Positions 18,443-27,509 of a stretch of DNA of 53,296 nucleotides are shown piece by piece. Positions within the stretch are counted from its first letter, which is position 1, and each line of letters begins with the position of its first letter. Source of the DNA: Pseudanabaena sp. SR411 (GTDB lineage: Bacteria; Cyanobacteriota; Cyanobacteriia; Pseudanabaenales; Pseudanabaenaceae); the NCBI RefSeq assembly GCF_002251945.1, contig NZ_NDHW01000063.1, positions 1 through 53,296 of the forward strand. The letters run 5' to 3'. The position numbers and the translations under genes were made by a program. The notes beneath the pieces were generated by a model. The model was given only the letters and a program-made list of their open reading frames with translations, ran no database searches and had not been told where the DNA came from.

Positions 18443-20269
18443 TCATAACAACTCTCCTGTTTCTTGTAGCGAATGTAAGCGATGATAAATACCGCCTTGA
18501 GATAAAAGCTGCTGATGGGAACCAATTTCCACAATTTGACCTTGATCTAAAACCACAATCTTATCGGCTTCGCGCACAGTACTAAGACGGTGAGCAATCA
18601 CAATTGTGGTGCGCGTTCCCTGAATTCGACGCATCGCCAATTGAATCGATCGCTCGGATTCATAATCAAGACTAGAAGTCGCTTCGTCAAATATGAGAAT
18701 GTCAGGATTAACTAGCAACGCTCGCGCAATCCCTAATCGCTGACGTTGACCACCAGAAAGCCGCACACCACGCTCACCGACGATCGTGTTATAGCCTCGT
18801 GGTAATAAATGGAGAAATTCATCAACGCTAGCGATCGCACAGGCTTCTTGAACTTCGGCAAAGGTCGCCGTAGGATTTCCATACATGAGATTATCCATCA
18901 GGGTTCCATTGAAGATATCGACCTCCTGATGCACGATCGCTAGACGTTTGCGATAGCCAGTGATATCTAGTTCCGTAATCCATTGACCATCGATCAAAAT
19001 CCCACCATTCGTTGGCTCAAAGTAACGGAACAGCAGTTTCACCAAGGTGGATTTGCCTGAGCCAGATCGTCCGACTAGGGCAACAGTCTCATACGGCTCA
19101 ATCGTAAATTGGATTTTTTCTAAAACATGGCGATCGCGATCGTAGCCAAAGGTAAGATTGCGAAATTCAATTTTGCCATCAAAGCGATATTGAGGATATT
19201 TTGTGTTGGGATGTAGAGTGATCGCCGCATCCTGTCCATTCGCCTGTTTCATGAACTCATGGAAGCGCAACATCGAAGAATAGCGCCTTGCAAAGACTTC
19301 GGCTAGCAAGCAAATAGGTCTAATTTCCGAATAAGCCATACTTGCCAATGTGGAAATGGTAATGAAATGCCCGATCGACATCTTGCCCCCAAAAGTTGCA
19401 AAGAGAGCGGCTCCAAACACCACAAATTGACAGGCTTCTAAAACCGTATCGCGCACCATCCCCAGTTTCACATAGCCAATATGGATGCCCCAGAGGGATA
19501 CTTTCGCTTCCCGTTCGAGGCGATCGCTTTGGCGTTTATATTCCTTGGCTTCGTTGGCAAAAGCCTTGACGGTTTTGATATTGGTAATAATTTCCGAAGT
19601 ACGGCTTTCGGTATTTTCTTGATATATATCAAGGGTTTCTTCCAACTTCGTGAGATCCTTCAGCTTTCCTAAACTACCCCATAGCACCAAAATAAATGAC
19701 ACTAAAAAGAAGACCGAAATCCACCATGCGATCGCACAGATAATCACAAAAATACCAATGATTCGCACCACTTTCGGAATCAATTGCCCTGCGATTTCAG
19801 GATATGACCACATGTGATTGGCTAATCCTCGCGCCACTCTCCCTGCAATTCGTCCTGCGTTGTTCTCATCATAAAACTCAATCGGCAAAGTCAAAATCTT
19901 AGCGATCGCTTTTTGAGTCTGATCACGGCGAGTTTTGAGCGCGATTTCCCAATGGAAGTTATTGGCAAACCATACCTGTATGGGCGCACGGATAACTGTA
20001 ACTACAAAGATCAAACCCGATAGCGTGATTAATGAATTCGTCTGATTTATCGATTGTCCAAATAGTGACACCGTTGCCATGACGAAGTTGTTGATTTCAT
20101 AATCAAGCGATCGCCCCGATAACACATTCAGGATTTGCCCAACTGCATAGGGAACAGTGAGATCAATAATTTCAAATAAACTAGAAGCGGTGATGCTCCA
20201 GATCGCCTTTGTTCGATAGCGTTTAAAGTAACGTGCGATGTCCCAAAAATTAGCTGTCATGCCCATCAA
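18443..20269 (-). CDS. ABC exporter, fused membrane and ATPase domains
   Basis: This 608-residue half-transporter has an N-terminal six-helix exporter domain (about 20-320) and a C-terminal ATPase (about 365-600). Walker A is GRSGSGKST, the signature is LSGGQRQRLGIARALL, Walker B is ILIFDEATSS, and the switch His is in IAHRLS. It should work as a homodimer or with an unlinked partner, exporting a lipid, peptide or drug-like substrate that the sequence does not reveal. An alternative ATG three codons in is possible. No accessory membrane-fusion gene is adjacent. Confidence 0.92.
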   Translation of the reverse strand: MMGMTANFWDIARYFKRYRTKAIWSITASSLFEIIDLTVPYAVGQILNVLSGRSLDYEINNFVMATVSLFGQSINQTNSLITLSGLIFVVTVIRAPIQVWFANNFHWEIALKTRRDQTQKAIAKILTLPIEFYDENNAGRIAGRVARGLANHMWSYPEIAGQLIPKVVRIIGIFVIICAIAWWISVFFLVSFILVLWGSLGKLKDLTKLEETLDIYQENTESRTSEIITNIKTVKAFANEAKEYKRQSDRLEREAKVSLWGIHIGYVKLGMVRDTVLEACQFVVFGAALFATFGGKMSIGHFITISTLASMAYSEIRPICLLAEVFARRYSSMLRFHEFMKQANGQDAAITLHPNTKYPQYRFDGKIEFRNLTFGYDRDRHVLEKIQFTIEPYETVALVGRSGSGKSTLVKLLFRYFEPTNGGILIDGQWITELDITGYRKRLAIVHQEVDIFNGTLMDNLMYGNPTATFAEVQEACAIASVDEFLHLLPRGYNTIVGERGVRLSGGQRQRLGIARALLVNPDILIFDEATSSLDYESERSIQLAMRRIQGTRTTIVIAHRLSTVREADKIVVLDQGQIVEIGSHQQLLSQGGIYHRLHSLQETGELL

Positions 20270-20299
20270 AATCCAAAATTAGAAAACCTAGACATAGCA

Positions 20300-20330
20300 G
20301 TTTTAATTTTGCCGTAGGCAAAATTAAAAC
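20300..20330. repeat. Small hairpin upstream of the ABC exporter
   Basis: GTTTTAATTTTGCC and its complement flank a 3-base centre. It lies in the leader region of the minus-strand exporter gene, so it could form in the 5' mRNA. Confidence 0.55.
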
Positions 20331-20366
20331 CCAAAACCCTTACTGAGATTAATTTTTCGTTTTGAT

Positions 20367-20421
20367 AATGAATAGATTTTTGATGGCGAAGCGAAGCCGC
20401 GCCATCAAAAATCTATTCATT
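20367..20421. repeat. Perfect 22-bp inverted repeat
   Basis: Arms at 20367-20388 and 20400-20421 are exact complements around an 11-base GC-rich loop (AAGCGAAGCCG). It lies between divergent genes, so it is not an obvious terminator. It fits the palindromic intergenic elements seen throughout the window. Confidence 0.75.
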
Positions 20422-20572
20422 ATTTTACGGCGAAGTCCTTACTCATTGGAAAACCGCTATAAACTAGTAAGGCTTACGCAAAAATACCTCAAGAACCATA
20501 TTGTAGCCTAGGGACAATTGAGGAATTGACTCTAGGGTGATCATCCACCACCCCAACCTTAAAGCAAAAAAC

Positions 20573-20857
20573 ATGTCGGCAAATCAAGGTCAACAACTAG
20601 AAACGTATAGTAATCAACATCCTCAAGAAGTTCTACTGGTCAAGCTACAAATTGATGGTGAACTTGACGAAGTGATGATTTTTAAGGGGTTTTCTAGCTC
20701 CTTGATGCGAGCAACTGCCTTTGATCCTGATGTACCCGTAATTAGCGATCGCGCGGAAATTTTAAATATCGATCGCCTTGCAGCACCCTATAAACCAAAT
20801 CAGCCTAACTATCTCCAACAAGGGATAAAATGGGAAGAGTTCCAAGATTATTTGTGA
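20573..20857 (+). CDS. Conserved-looking small protein upstream of an AAA+ ATPase
   Basis: The protein is 94 residues long from the ATG at 20573; an ATG at 20537 would add 12 residues. It is soluble and acidic, with a compact alpha/beta pattern (VLLVKLQIDGELDEVMIFKG, then DRAEILNIDRL) and a C-terminal EEFQDYL. I believe related proteins exist in other cyanobacteria, but I cannot name the family with certainty. It is followed by a hairpin and then by the DUF815 ATPase on the same strand. Confidence 0.7.
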   Translation: MSANQGQQLETYSNQHPQEVLLVKLQIDGELDEVMIFKGFSSSLMRATAFDPDVPVISDRAEILNIDRLAAPYKPNQPNYLQQGIKWEEFQDYL

Positions 20858-20884
20858 GGTATTCTCACAAGTTTAACTTAGGTT

Positions 20885-20933
20885 AAGAAAGTATTTGATA
20901 GCGCGGCTCCGCCACGCTATCAAATACTTTCTT
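20885..20933 (+). terminator. Hairpin between the small protein gene and the DUF815 gene
   Basis: A perfect 19-bp stem (20885-20903 with 20915-20933) has an 11-base GC-rich loop. A second smaller inverted pair (GAGTTGC/GCAACTC, about 20937-20962) follows directly. Both lie inside the apparent N-terminal extension of the next open frame, which argues against that extension being translated. Confidence 0.65.
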
Positions 20934-20996
20934 CCAGAGTTGCACCCCTGCGGGGCGCAACTCTACAGGTTTAAGTCTAATTACAGATTAGTAAAC

Positions 20997-22331
20997 ATGC
21001 TTGACGAAACGCGGCAATCAATTTATGACAGACAAGTGAGAATCGCTTCACTACATCTGTATCAAAATGTATTAAAGCAAGGAGCATGGGAAGCCTATGT
21101 GAAACTATTGCGTAGCCTTGCTAACTATGCCTTAGACGGGCATGAAAATAGCTCGCGGCGACTTTATTATTTATTCGCCTATGGTAAATGGTTTAGAGCG
21201 ATCGCTGCGACGGGTTTCAACTGGCGAGATTATGTAATTTCGCAGATTCTGACCTCTGATAATCCCTTTAGTCAGCAAGCCCAAACCACCGACCTTGATT
21301 ATTTACCTGTGTCATTGGTTGGAGCCGCCAAGCATGATCTGCAAGTTTTAGAAGAAATTAGCCTTTGGGGTGGAAACAAGTTAGTTGATTGCATCGAGGC
21401 TTTTGGCGATCGCCCTGTGGCTTGGCAATTGACAGAAAGTAACCTGTCGCAAATGTCCGAAGCCAAGCGATCGCTGATTCTCAAATTTCAAGCAACCGAT
21501 GACTGGACGCAACTTTTACCCGAACTAGCCAATTATTACAAGCACTCAGGTACGGGGATATTTACCGATTACAGTGCATTCCGTTGGCACAACGGACATT
21601 TGGAGGGAATTGCCTATCCTGATCTGGTACAACTATCCGATCTGATTGGTTACGAGTCACAACGCCAAACTTTGTATAAGAATACGGAAGCTTTTTTGGC
21701 TGGCTATCATGGGTTGCACACTTTGCTCTATGGCAGTCGTGGCACGGGCAAATCTTCGATGGTCAAGTCATTGATGTATGCCTATGGCGATCGCGGTTTA
21801 CGTTTGGTCGAGGTTGCCAAAAATGATCTTAAAGACTTGCCCATCATTGCCGATCTGTTGCGCCAAGTTCCACAAAAATTTATCATTTTTGTCGATGACT
21901 TGTCCTTTGAGGAAGAAAGCGAAGACTATAAAGCGCTGAAGGTAGTTCTGGAAGGAAATCTGTCGGCACAGCCTGATAATCTCTTGGTGTATGCCACTTC
22001 TAACCGTCGTCATCTATTGCGCGAATATTTTAGCGATCGCCCCACTTTAAGGGATCTCAGTAATAGCAAAGAGGTTAATCCTTGGGACACAATGCAGGAA
22101 AAGTTATCTCTAAGCGATCGCTTTGGTTTGACTCTCACCTTTCTGCAAGCCGATCAAGAAATCTATCTCAAAATCGTGCATCACCTCGCTAAACGTGCAG
22201 GTATTAAATTACTGGATGATGATCTCAATTTTCGAGCTTTGCAATGGGCTACTCGCCATAATGGACAATCGGGGCGGACGGCTCAGCAATTTGTCAATTT
22301 TTTGCAAGCAGATTTAGAGCTTAATAAGTAG
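20997..22331 (+). CDS. DUF815 AAA+ ATPase
   Basis: The protein is 444 residues long from the ATG at 20997. The frame is open from 20895, but those bases form hairpins. The P-loop GSRGTGKSS lies at 246-254 and a Walker B strand (FIIFVDDLSFEE) near 300. SNRRHLL carries the sensor-1 Asn, and DRFGL resembles the arginine-finger region. This is the DUF815 family (PF05673) of AAA+ proteins, whose role is not established. The N-terminal ~240 residues are helical and of unknown function. It lies downstream of a small conserved-looking gene and may act with it. Confidence 0.88.
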   Translation: MLDETRQSIYDRQVRIASLHLYQNVLKQGAWEAYVKLLRSLANYALDGHENSSRRLYYLFAYGKWFRAIAATGFNWRDYVISQILTSDNPFSQQAQTTDLDYLPVSLVGAAKHDLQVLEEISLWGGNKLVDCIEAFGDRPVAWQLTESNLSQMSEAKRSLILKFQATDDWTQLLPELANYYKHSGTGIFTDYSAFRWHNGHLEGIAYPDLVQLSDLIGYESQRQTLYKNTEAFLAGYHGLHTLLYGSRGTGKSSMVKSLMYAYGDRGLRLVEVAKNDLKDLPIIADLLRQVPQKFIIFVDDLSFEEESEDYKALKVVLEGNLSAQPDNLLVYATSNRRHLLREYFSDRPTLRDLSNSKEVNPWDTMQEKLSLSDRFGLTLTFLQADQEIYLKIVHHLAKRAGIKLLDDDLNFRALQWATRHNGQSGRTAQQFVNFLQADLELNK

Positions 22332-22336
22332 CGAGG

Positions 22337-22397
22337 CGCAAAGCACCAAAACCTGTAGCGCACGCGCAGCGTGCGCTACAGGTTTTGGTGCTTTGCG
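22337..22397 (+). terminator. Terminator-like hairpin after the DUF815 gene
   Basis: A perfect 27-bp stem (22337-22363 with 22371-22397) and a 7-base GC loop begin six bases after the stop codon. The outer arms carry GCAAAGC/GCTTTGC, the core also seen in other hairpins of the window. Confidence 0.75.
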
Positions 22398-22506
22398 CTG
22401 TAATAAATTTTTAAATTCCTGTCGAAATCGTTAAGTCTCGCTCGTCATAGAGATATAAAGCATAAAAAATCTGTGCTTTAATCAACCCCAAAACGGATAG
22501 ACACCG

Positions 22507-22842
22507 ATGAAATACGCAATTCTGGTCTATGAAACCGAGCAAGACTTCCGCGATCGCCCTCAAACCATGCCAGCCTATAGCGCTTACTCCCAAGCCCTAG
22601 CCGAAGCGGGAGTAGCCGCAGGTGGTGCAGCACTTCATCCTAGTCATACAGCCACCACCATTCGCATCCAAAATGGACAACGCAACGTTCAAGATGGTCC
22701 CTATGCCGACACCAAAGAGCAACTGGGCGGGCTGTTTATTATTGACGTTCCCGATTTGGATACCGCAATGGACTGGGCAGCACGTTGTCCAGCCGCCAGT
22801 AACTGTGCAGTCGAAGTCCGTCCTCTGTTGCCCATGAACTAG
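22507..22842 (+). CDS. YCII-related (DGPF) domain protein
   Basis: The 111-residue protein has the fold pattern of the YCII/DGPF family: an N-terminal MKYAILVYE strand, a DGPYADTKEQLGG motif near residue 60, and a C-terminal GCAVEVRPL-like strand (here CAVEVRPLL). The catalytic function is not established. Genes of this family commonly accompany ECF42 sigma factors, and one follows two genes downstream. It is the first gene of a three-gene operon; the next gene starts 29 bases later. Confidence 0.9.
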   Translation: MKYAILVYETEQDFRDRPQTMPAYSAYSQALAEAGVAAGGAALHPSHTATTIRIQNGQRNVQDGPYADTKEQLGGLFIIDVPDLDTAMDWAARCPAASNCAVEVRPLLPMN

Positions 22843-22871
22843 GAATATCAAAGTTTAGCGAGGAAAATCCC

Positions 22872-23489
22872 ATGAAGCTCTATTACTTTCCACCTTCTCC
22901 CAATACCCGTAAAGTTCATGCTGTAGCCATTCATCTGCAACTTCCTATTGACTTGCGATTGGTAGACCTACAGAAAGGCGAACAACATCATCCCGAATTT
23001 GTCCAGTTAAATCCCACAGGGCGTGTACCCGTCCTCCAAGATGGTGACTTTATCCTTTGGGAATCCACAGCCATCATGCAATACTTGGCTAGTCAAGTTC
23101 CTAATTCTCTCTGGAGCGAAGATCCCCAAATTCGGGCGGATATTATGCGCTGGCAAAGTTGGCAACTTGCCCATTGGTATCCAGTCTGTCAGCCCTTGCA
23201 GTTTGAGAACTTTGTGAAGTCCCTCTTGCAATTAGACGAACCTGATCAGCAAGTAGTGCAGCAGGCAACTGATCGCTTTCATAAAGAAGCAAGCGTCTTG
23301 AATAATCATCTTGCAAATCGAGAATACCTAGCCAGTAACACCTTAACCTTGGCTGATTTCTCCGTGGCAAGTGACCTCACCTATGCCATACCTGCGCGAT
23401 TTCCCTTAGAGAACTATCAGCATATTCAAGCTTGGTATGCGCGGATTGAGCAATTACCCGCTTGGCAACAAACTGCACCGCGAGGTTAA
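22872..23489 (+). CDS. Glutathione S-transferase family protein
   Basis: This 205-residue protein has an N-terminal thioredoxin-like domain (MKLYYFPPSPNTRKVHAV). The glutathione-binding turn reads GRVPVLQDGDFILWESTAI (about 50-68, with the ES pair). A helical C-terminal domain follows, with LTLADFSVASDL. It may conjugate or reduce stress-derived electrophiles. It lies between the YCII gene and the ECF sigma gene and starts 29 bases after the former, so it is likely part of that regulon. Confidence 0.92.
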   Translation: MKLYYFPPSPNTRKVHAVAIHLQLPIDLRLVDLQKGEQHHPEFVQLNPTGRVPVLQDGDFILWESTAIMQYLASQVPNSLWSEDPQIRADIMRWQSWQLAHWYPVCQPLQFENFVKSLLQLDEPDQQVVQQATDRFHKEASVLNNHLANREYLASNTLTLADFSVASDLTYAIPARFPLENYQHIQAWYARIEQLPAWQQTAPRG

Positions 23490-23495
23490 CCGCAA

Positions 23496-24728
23496 ATGGA
23501 AGCACGTCGAGCCGCAGAATTAGCTGCACGCAACTCCTATGGGCGGCTAGTCGCTTACTTAGCCGCCCAAACTAGGGATGTTGTCGCTGCCGAAGATGCC
23601 CTCGGCGATGCTTTCCTCTCGGCTTTAAAAACTTGGACAGAAAGCGGTGTTCCCAAAAATCCTGAAGCATGGTTATTGGTAACAGCGCGGAATCGCTTGA
23701 TTGATGCGGGACGACGTTCGCAGGTGCATGACAAAGTTCTCCATACGTTCAAACTCAATGAACTGGAATTTGCCACTGAGCCGTCTTTAGAGTCGGTTAC
23801 ATTTCCCGACGATCGCTTGAAATTATTATTTATTTGCGCCCACCCTGCGATCGATTCCACAATTCACACGCCCTTGATGTTGCAAACGGTTCTGGGGCTG
23901 AATGCTGCACAGATTGCTTCGGCATTTCTAGTTGCTCCTGCAACGATGAGTCAGCGACTAGTGAGGGCAAAAACAAAAATTCGTGATGCAGGTATTGCTT
24001 TTGAGTTGCCAGAAGAGAAGGATTTACCAATTCGATTAGCTGTTGTATTAGAAGCGATCTATGCTGCTTATACTAATGCTTGGGAAACTGTAGATGGTAG
24101 TGATCCACGTCATCGTGGATTAGCAGAAGAGGCGATCTGGTTAGCGCGGCTCTGTGTTCAGTTAATGCCTACAGAACCAGAAGCAAGGGGGTTACTTGCA
24201 CTCATGCTCTATTGTGAATCTCGGCGGGATGCTCGTCGCACTAGCGATGGTTCCTATGTGCCGCTATTGCAGCAGGATACAAATCTGTGGTCGCAAATTG
24301 CGATCGCGGAAGCCGAGAAGGAACTAGCACAGGCGGCAACTTTTAAACAATTGGGAAGATTTCAATTGGAAGCGGCGATTCAATCAATTCATGCTCAAAG
24401 AGCGATCGGCCAGAAAGTCAATTGGCAAGCATTGGCATTACTGTACGCAGGATTGATTCGGATTTCGCCGACTTTAGGGGCTTTAGTCAGTCATGCGGCA
24501 GCGATCGCGGAAGCGCAGGGAATAGAAGAGGGTTTAATGCACCTCAATGCAATCCCTTTGGAGTCTGTGAAAAATTATCAACCTTACTGGGCGCTAAAAG
24601 CGCATTTATTCAAGCAGTTGGTGGCTAAGTCAGAGGCAAAGCAAGCTTATGCTAGAGCGATCGGGCTTACTGAAGATTCTGCTATTCGTGAATTTCTGCT
24701 TAAACAGTCTATTCCTTTAGAGGAGTAG
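23496..24728 (+). CDS. ECF42-type RNA polymerase sigma factor
   Basis: This 410-residue sigma-70 family protein has region 2 at about 12-80 (AEDALGDAFLSALKTW), region 4 at about 110-165 (LNAAQIASAFLV) and a long C-terminal extension rich in helical repeats (about 180-405, with EPEARGLLALMLYCESRRDAR). That architecture, plus a YCII/DGPF gene in the operon, defines ECF42. Such factors lack a classical anti-sigma gene, and the C-terminal domain is thought to control activity. None is seen here either. It starts 6 bases after the GST stop. Confidence 0.92.
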   Translation: MEARRAAELAARNSYGRLVAYLAAQTRDVVAAEDALGDAFLSALKTWTESGVPKNPEAWLLVTARNRLIDAGRRSQVHDKVLHTFKLNELEFATEPSLESVTFPDDRLKLLFICAHPAIDSTIHTPLMLQTVLGLNAAQIASAFLVAPATMSQRLVRAKTKIRDAGIAFELPEEKDLPIRLAVVLEAIYAAYTNAWETVDGSDPRHRGLAEEAIWLARLCVQLMPTEPEARGLLALMLYCESRRDARRTSDGSYVPLLQQDTNLWSQIAIAEAEKELAQAATFKQLGRFQLEAAIQSIHAQRAIGQKVNWQALALLYAGLIRISPTLGALVSHAAAIAEAQGIEEGLMHLNAIPLESVKNYQPYWALKAHLFKQLVAKSEAKQAYARAIGLTEDSAIREFLLKQSIPLEE

Positions 24729-24772
24729 GTTTCGGTTGTGCTCAACTACCATTAGCTGAGTATAGATTGTTA

Positions 24773-24910
24773 ATGCAGTGCGATCGCCTTGTTTTAGAGT
24801 TGCTATCTAAACACAATATTCAACCTCACTGTTTAGGAATTACAAAAGTAGTTTATCCACGTCATCCGCTATATGTGTTGTGTAATAAGCAAGCTATTGT
24901 TTATAGATAG
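24773..24910 (+). pseudogene. Fragment resembling the C-terminus of a DUF1643 protein
   Basis: This 45-codon frame contains ELLSKHNIQPHCLGITK and then YPRHPLYV, which resembles the C-terminal end of DUF1643 proteins. Nothing upstream supplies the rest of the domain, so it is best read as a decayed remnant. It holds the last HIP1 site before a long HIP1-free stretch. The family call rests on memory of the LGITK-x-RHPLY pattern and is moderately secure. Confidence 0.5.
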
Positions 24911-25112
24911 TTAGCTTATAAACTGGTCAGTTATTCGATATTTAGTTAAACATCCTCAGATACATGCTAACTCAACAATCCTGTATAATTTGCTCTATAG
25001 GATAACTAAGAATAAAACTAAAAAATCGTAGTACTAGACAAGTAAATCATGAATTTGAGAGGCGCATAACAATTTCACAAACTGAGACATTTATCTAGAA
25101 ACTATTTAAGTA
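24911..25112. other. AT-rich spacer before the ATPase pair
   Basis: With the preceding gene fragment this makes a 384-base gap. It is AT-rich and shows no conserved-looking frame and no long hairpin. The promoter of the ATPase pair should lie here. Confidence 0.4.
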
Positions 25113-27509
25113 ATGAATAAACTGTTAATTAATCCTTATATTGTTGGCTCACCAGTAATGGGAGATAGCTTTTATGGAAGAGATAAGTTACTGAATCAGG
25201 TAGAAAGATCTCTCCAAAGTACCAATGTAGTTTTACTACAAGGGCAACGACGAATTGGGAAAACTTCTTTTCTTAGACAATTAGCATATTCCCTCTCGCA
25301 TGAAAAATTAGAAGTTTCTAAACTTCCATTAAGAATACCAGTTATATTTGACATTCAAAGGTATGTACAAGATACATTACCTCAGTTTCAGATGCATTTG
25401 GCAGGATCAATTACTCGTGCATTGGGATTAACGCACGATAAAGATTTATTAATACCATCTCTAGCAGAATTAGAAACTGATTCAACATTATTTCGGGATA
25501 AATGGCTGCCTCAAATATATAACCATCTGAACAATCAAGAATTAGTAATTCTTGTTGATGAGTTTGACAATTTTGATGAGCAAATTTCGTCACAAGCCAT
25601 TAAATCTTTAGTATCTTTCATTGGGCAACTAGTGTCTGGGGAAAGTTGGTTGAAATGGGTATTTACAATAGGGCGACTTAGCGGCAAGATTTCATTAGAA
25701 TACGATCCGATTTTAAGTTCGGGAGAAGAATTTCGTCTTACCTTCTTCTCGCTAGAAGAAACCAGTAAGTTGATTGTAGAACCAGCAAAAGAAGTGTTAA
25801 CTTATCTTCCAGAATCTATCGAGTATATCTATAAACTAACTAATGGTCAACCACATCTAACTCAAGCTGTTTGTTCAAAAATATTTGAATTTCTTTTAGA
25901 TGAAAACCAAAGCATAGTAACTCACAAATCCGTAGATGTAGCAATTCCACAAACATTAGATTCTTATGGAAGTGCGATCTCAAGTATTGCTTCTACTTCT
26001 CCAATTGAAGAAAAGGTTCTAATTGCAATAGCTAAACTGACAAGTTCAGAATCATTCACCACTCGTAATCAAGTTATCGATTTGTTAGTTAATAATGGTG
26101 TCCGTCTTAACCGTGACGATCTGAGTAACGCTATAGAAAACTTATTAAAATGGGAGTTGTTAAAAGGAAGCGCTGAATCTTTGCAAATCAGTGTTAAATT
26201 TGTTCAGCTTTGGCTACTGCAAAACCGATTAATAGAGCCTACTCAACAAGAGAATCTAGACATTCAATATGCTCTTGCTAAAAGCCGATTTGACTTTGCT
26301 CAACAGGCACTTCAAGCAGGTCAGTATCCCTTGGCAATTAAAGATTATAGAGAATCTTTAGATTACATCCCAAGTAATGTTAAAGCTTTACGTGGATTGG
26401 CAGAGGCATATCGATTAAGTGATGATTTGGTTAATAGAGTAGAAACTCTAAAAAAGCTATATCTTCACGATCAAAATAATTTGAATGAATTAATAGAGGC
26501 ATTAGAAAAATTTGCGGCAAGATGTGAGCAAGAAGATAACTTTTCTGAAGCAGTTCAACAGTATGATTTTATTCTTGGCTTTCAAAAATGTGATTATTGG
26601 CTAAAAAGAAAGCTGATTGCACTAATGAATAGCTTTGAAAAAAAAGTCACAGATGCAGAGACGTTTCTAGTATTATACAAAAGTAAAAAAGAACATTCTA
26701 GGAATTCAGAAATTGATAATAGCGATTTTTCTGATGCGGTTAGATATGAGAGTGCACTAGAGGATTCAGAAAGCAATCTTTCTCTTGTTAAATCTGCTAC
26801 AAATAGTATTTCTCTCTCTCCAACAGAGAATGTAGATCAACATAACAAAGTAGATGAGCGGTATACGGAAAAGGAGATTGTCTATATCAATAATCGTAGG
26901 CAACGGTTATTAAGAAACACTATTGAGATATCAGAAAGGCGATTGAAATTAGAATTGAATAATCTTGATAAGTTGTTTATAGAGTTAAATATAATAGAGC
27001 AACAAATTAAAGATATTTTACAAGAAGACATGGAATATCTTCTTGTAAACAAAAATTCCTTCGATTTTCTAAGACATAAATCATGGCTTCTATCAAAGCG
27101 TGTTCAAATTGAGTTTGCTAAGCTTAAAAACGATCCTCAAAAAGCTGCTTTAATCATTCGAGAGTTGGATAAGGCAGGTGAAAAGCTTGAAGAAGAAGAT
27201 GAAGAGGTGCTGTTACTAGCTGTACTAAATCGATTTCAAAAGATAGGAAATTCATTTAAAGCAATGTTTGTGTTGCTATGTGTTACAGTTTATCTTGTCT
27301 TTCTAAACTCTATTGTAAAAGATTGGTATAAACAAGCTTTTGTCGCGCTCATTACTGGAGGTCTAATTATTGCTGCTCTAATTGTTCCTCTTATTCTATG
27401 GGGATTTACAGAGGGAATATTTTTTCTTTTAAGAAGAGGCTTACTAAGAATAATGAAACAGTTTAGAGTGCGTATTTTAAACCTTGCAAACTCAGATTTA
27501 AACATATGA
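25113..27509 (+). CDS. Large P-loop ATPase with helical repeats, coiled coil and C-terminal membrane hairpin
   Basis: This 798-residue protein begins with a STAND/ORC-like AAA module. FYGRDKLL at 20-27 is followed by Walker A GQRRIGKT at 44-51 and Walker B ILVDEFDN (Asp149, Glu150). A winged-helix-like region follows (about 300-380), then TPR-like helices (about 385-520) and a charged coiled-coil part (about 590-690). Two hydrophobic helices at about 715-735 and 742-765 are followed by a basic tail. It overlaps the next gene by 4 bases, giving tight coupling. Composition is AT-rich and HIP1-free, unlike the neighbours, which suggests transfer. The role is unknown; a signalling or defence ATPase tethered to the membrane is one guess. 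Confidence 0.85.
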   Translation: MNKLLINPYIVGSPVMGDSFYGRDKLLNQVERSLQSTNVVLLQGQRRIGKTSFLRQLAYSLSHEKLEVSKLPLRIPVIFDIQRYVQDTLPQFQMHLAGSITRALGLTHDKDLLIPSLAELETDSTLFRDKWLPQIYNHLNNQELVILVDEFDNFDEQISSQAIKSLVSFIGQLVSGESWLKWVFTIGRLSGKISLEYDPILSSGEEFRLTFFSLEETSKLIVEPAKEVLTYLPESIEYIYKLTNGQPHLTQAVCSKIFEFLLDENQSIVTHKSVDVAIPQTLDSYGSAISSIASTSPIEEKVLIAIAKLTSSESFTTRNQVIDLLVNNGVRLNRDDLSNAIENLLKWELLKGSAESLQISVKFVQLWLLQNRLIEPTQQENLDIQYALAKSRFDFAQQALQAGQYPLAIKDYRESLDYIPSNVKALRGLAEAYRLSDDLVNRVETLKKLYLHDQNNLNELIEALEKFAARCEQEDNFSEAVQQYDFILGFQKCDYWLKRKLIALMNSFEKKVTDAETFLVLYKSKKEHSRNSEIDNSDFSDAVRYESALEDSESNLSLVKSATNSISLSPTENVDQHNKVDERYTEKEIVYINNRRQRLLRNTIEISERRLKLELNNLDKLFIELNIIEQQIKDILQEDMEYLLVNKNSFDFLRHKSWLLSKRVQIEFAKLKNDPQKAALIIRELDKAGEKLEEEDEEVLLLAVLNRFQKIGNSFKAMFVLLCVTVYLVFLNSIVKDWYKQAFVALITGGLIIAALIVPLILWGFTEGIFFLLRRGLLRIMKQFRVRILNLANSDLNI

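Noticed and set aside
20895-20996. 34-residue N-terminal extension of the DUF815 ATPase
   Set aside because: The bases form two hairpins and the residues lack coding character; the ATG at 20997 is preferred.
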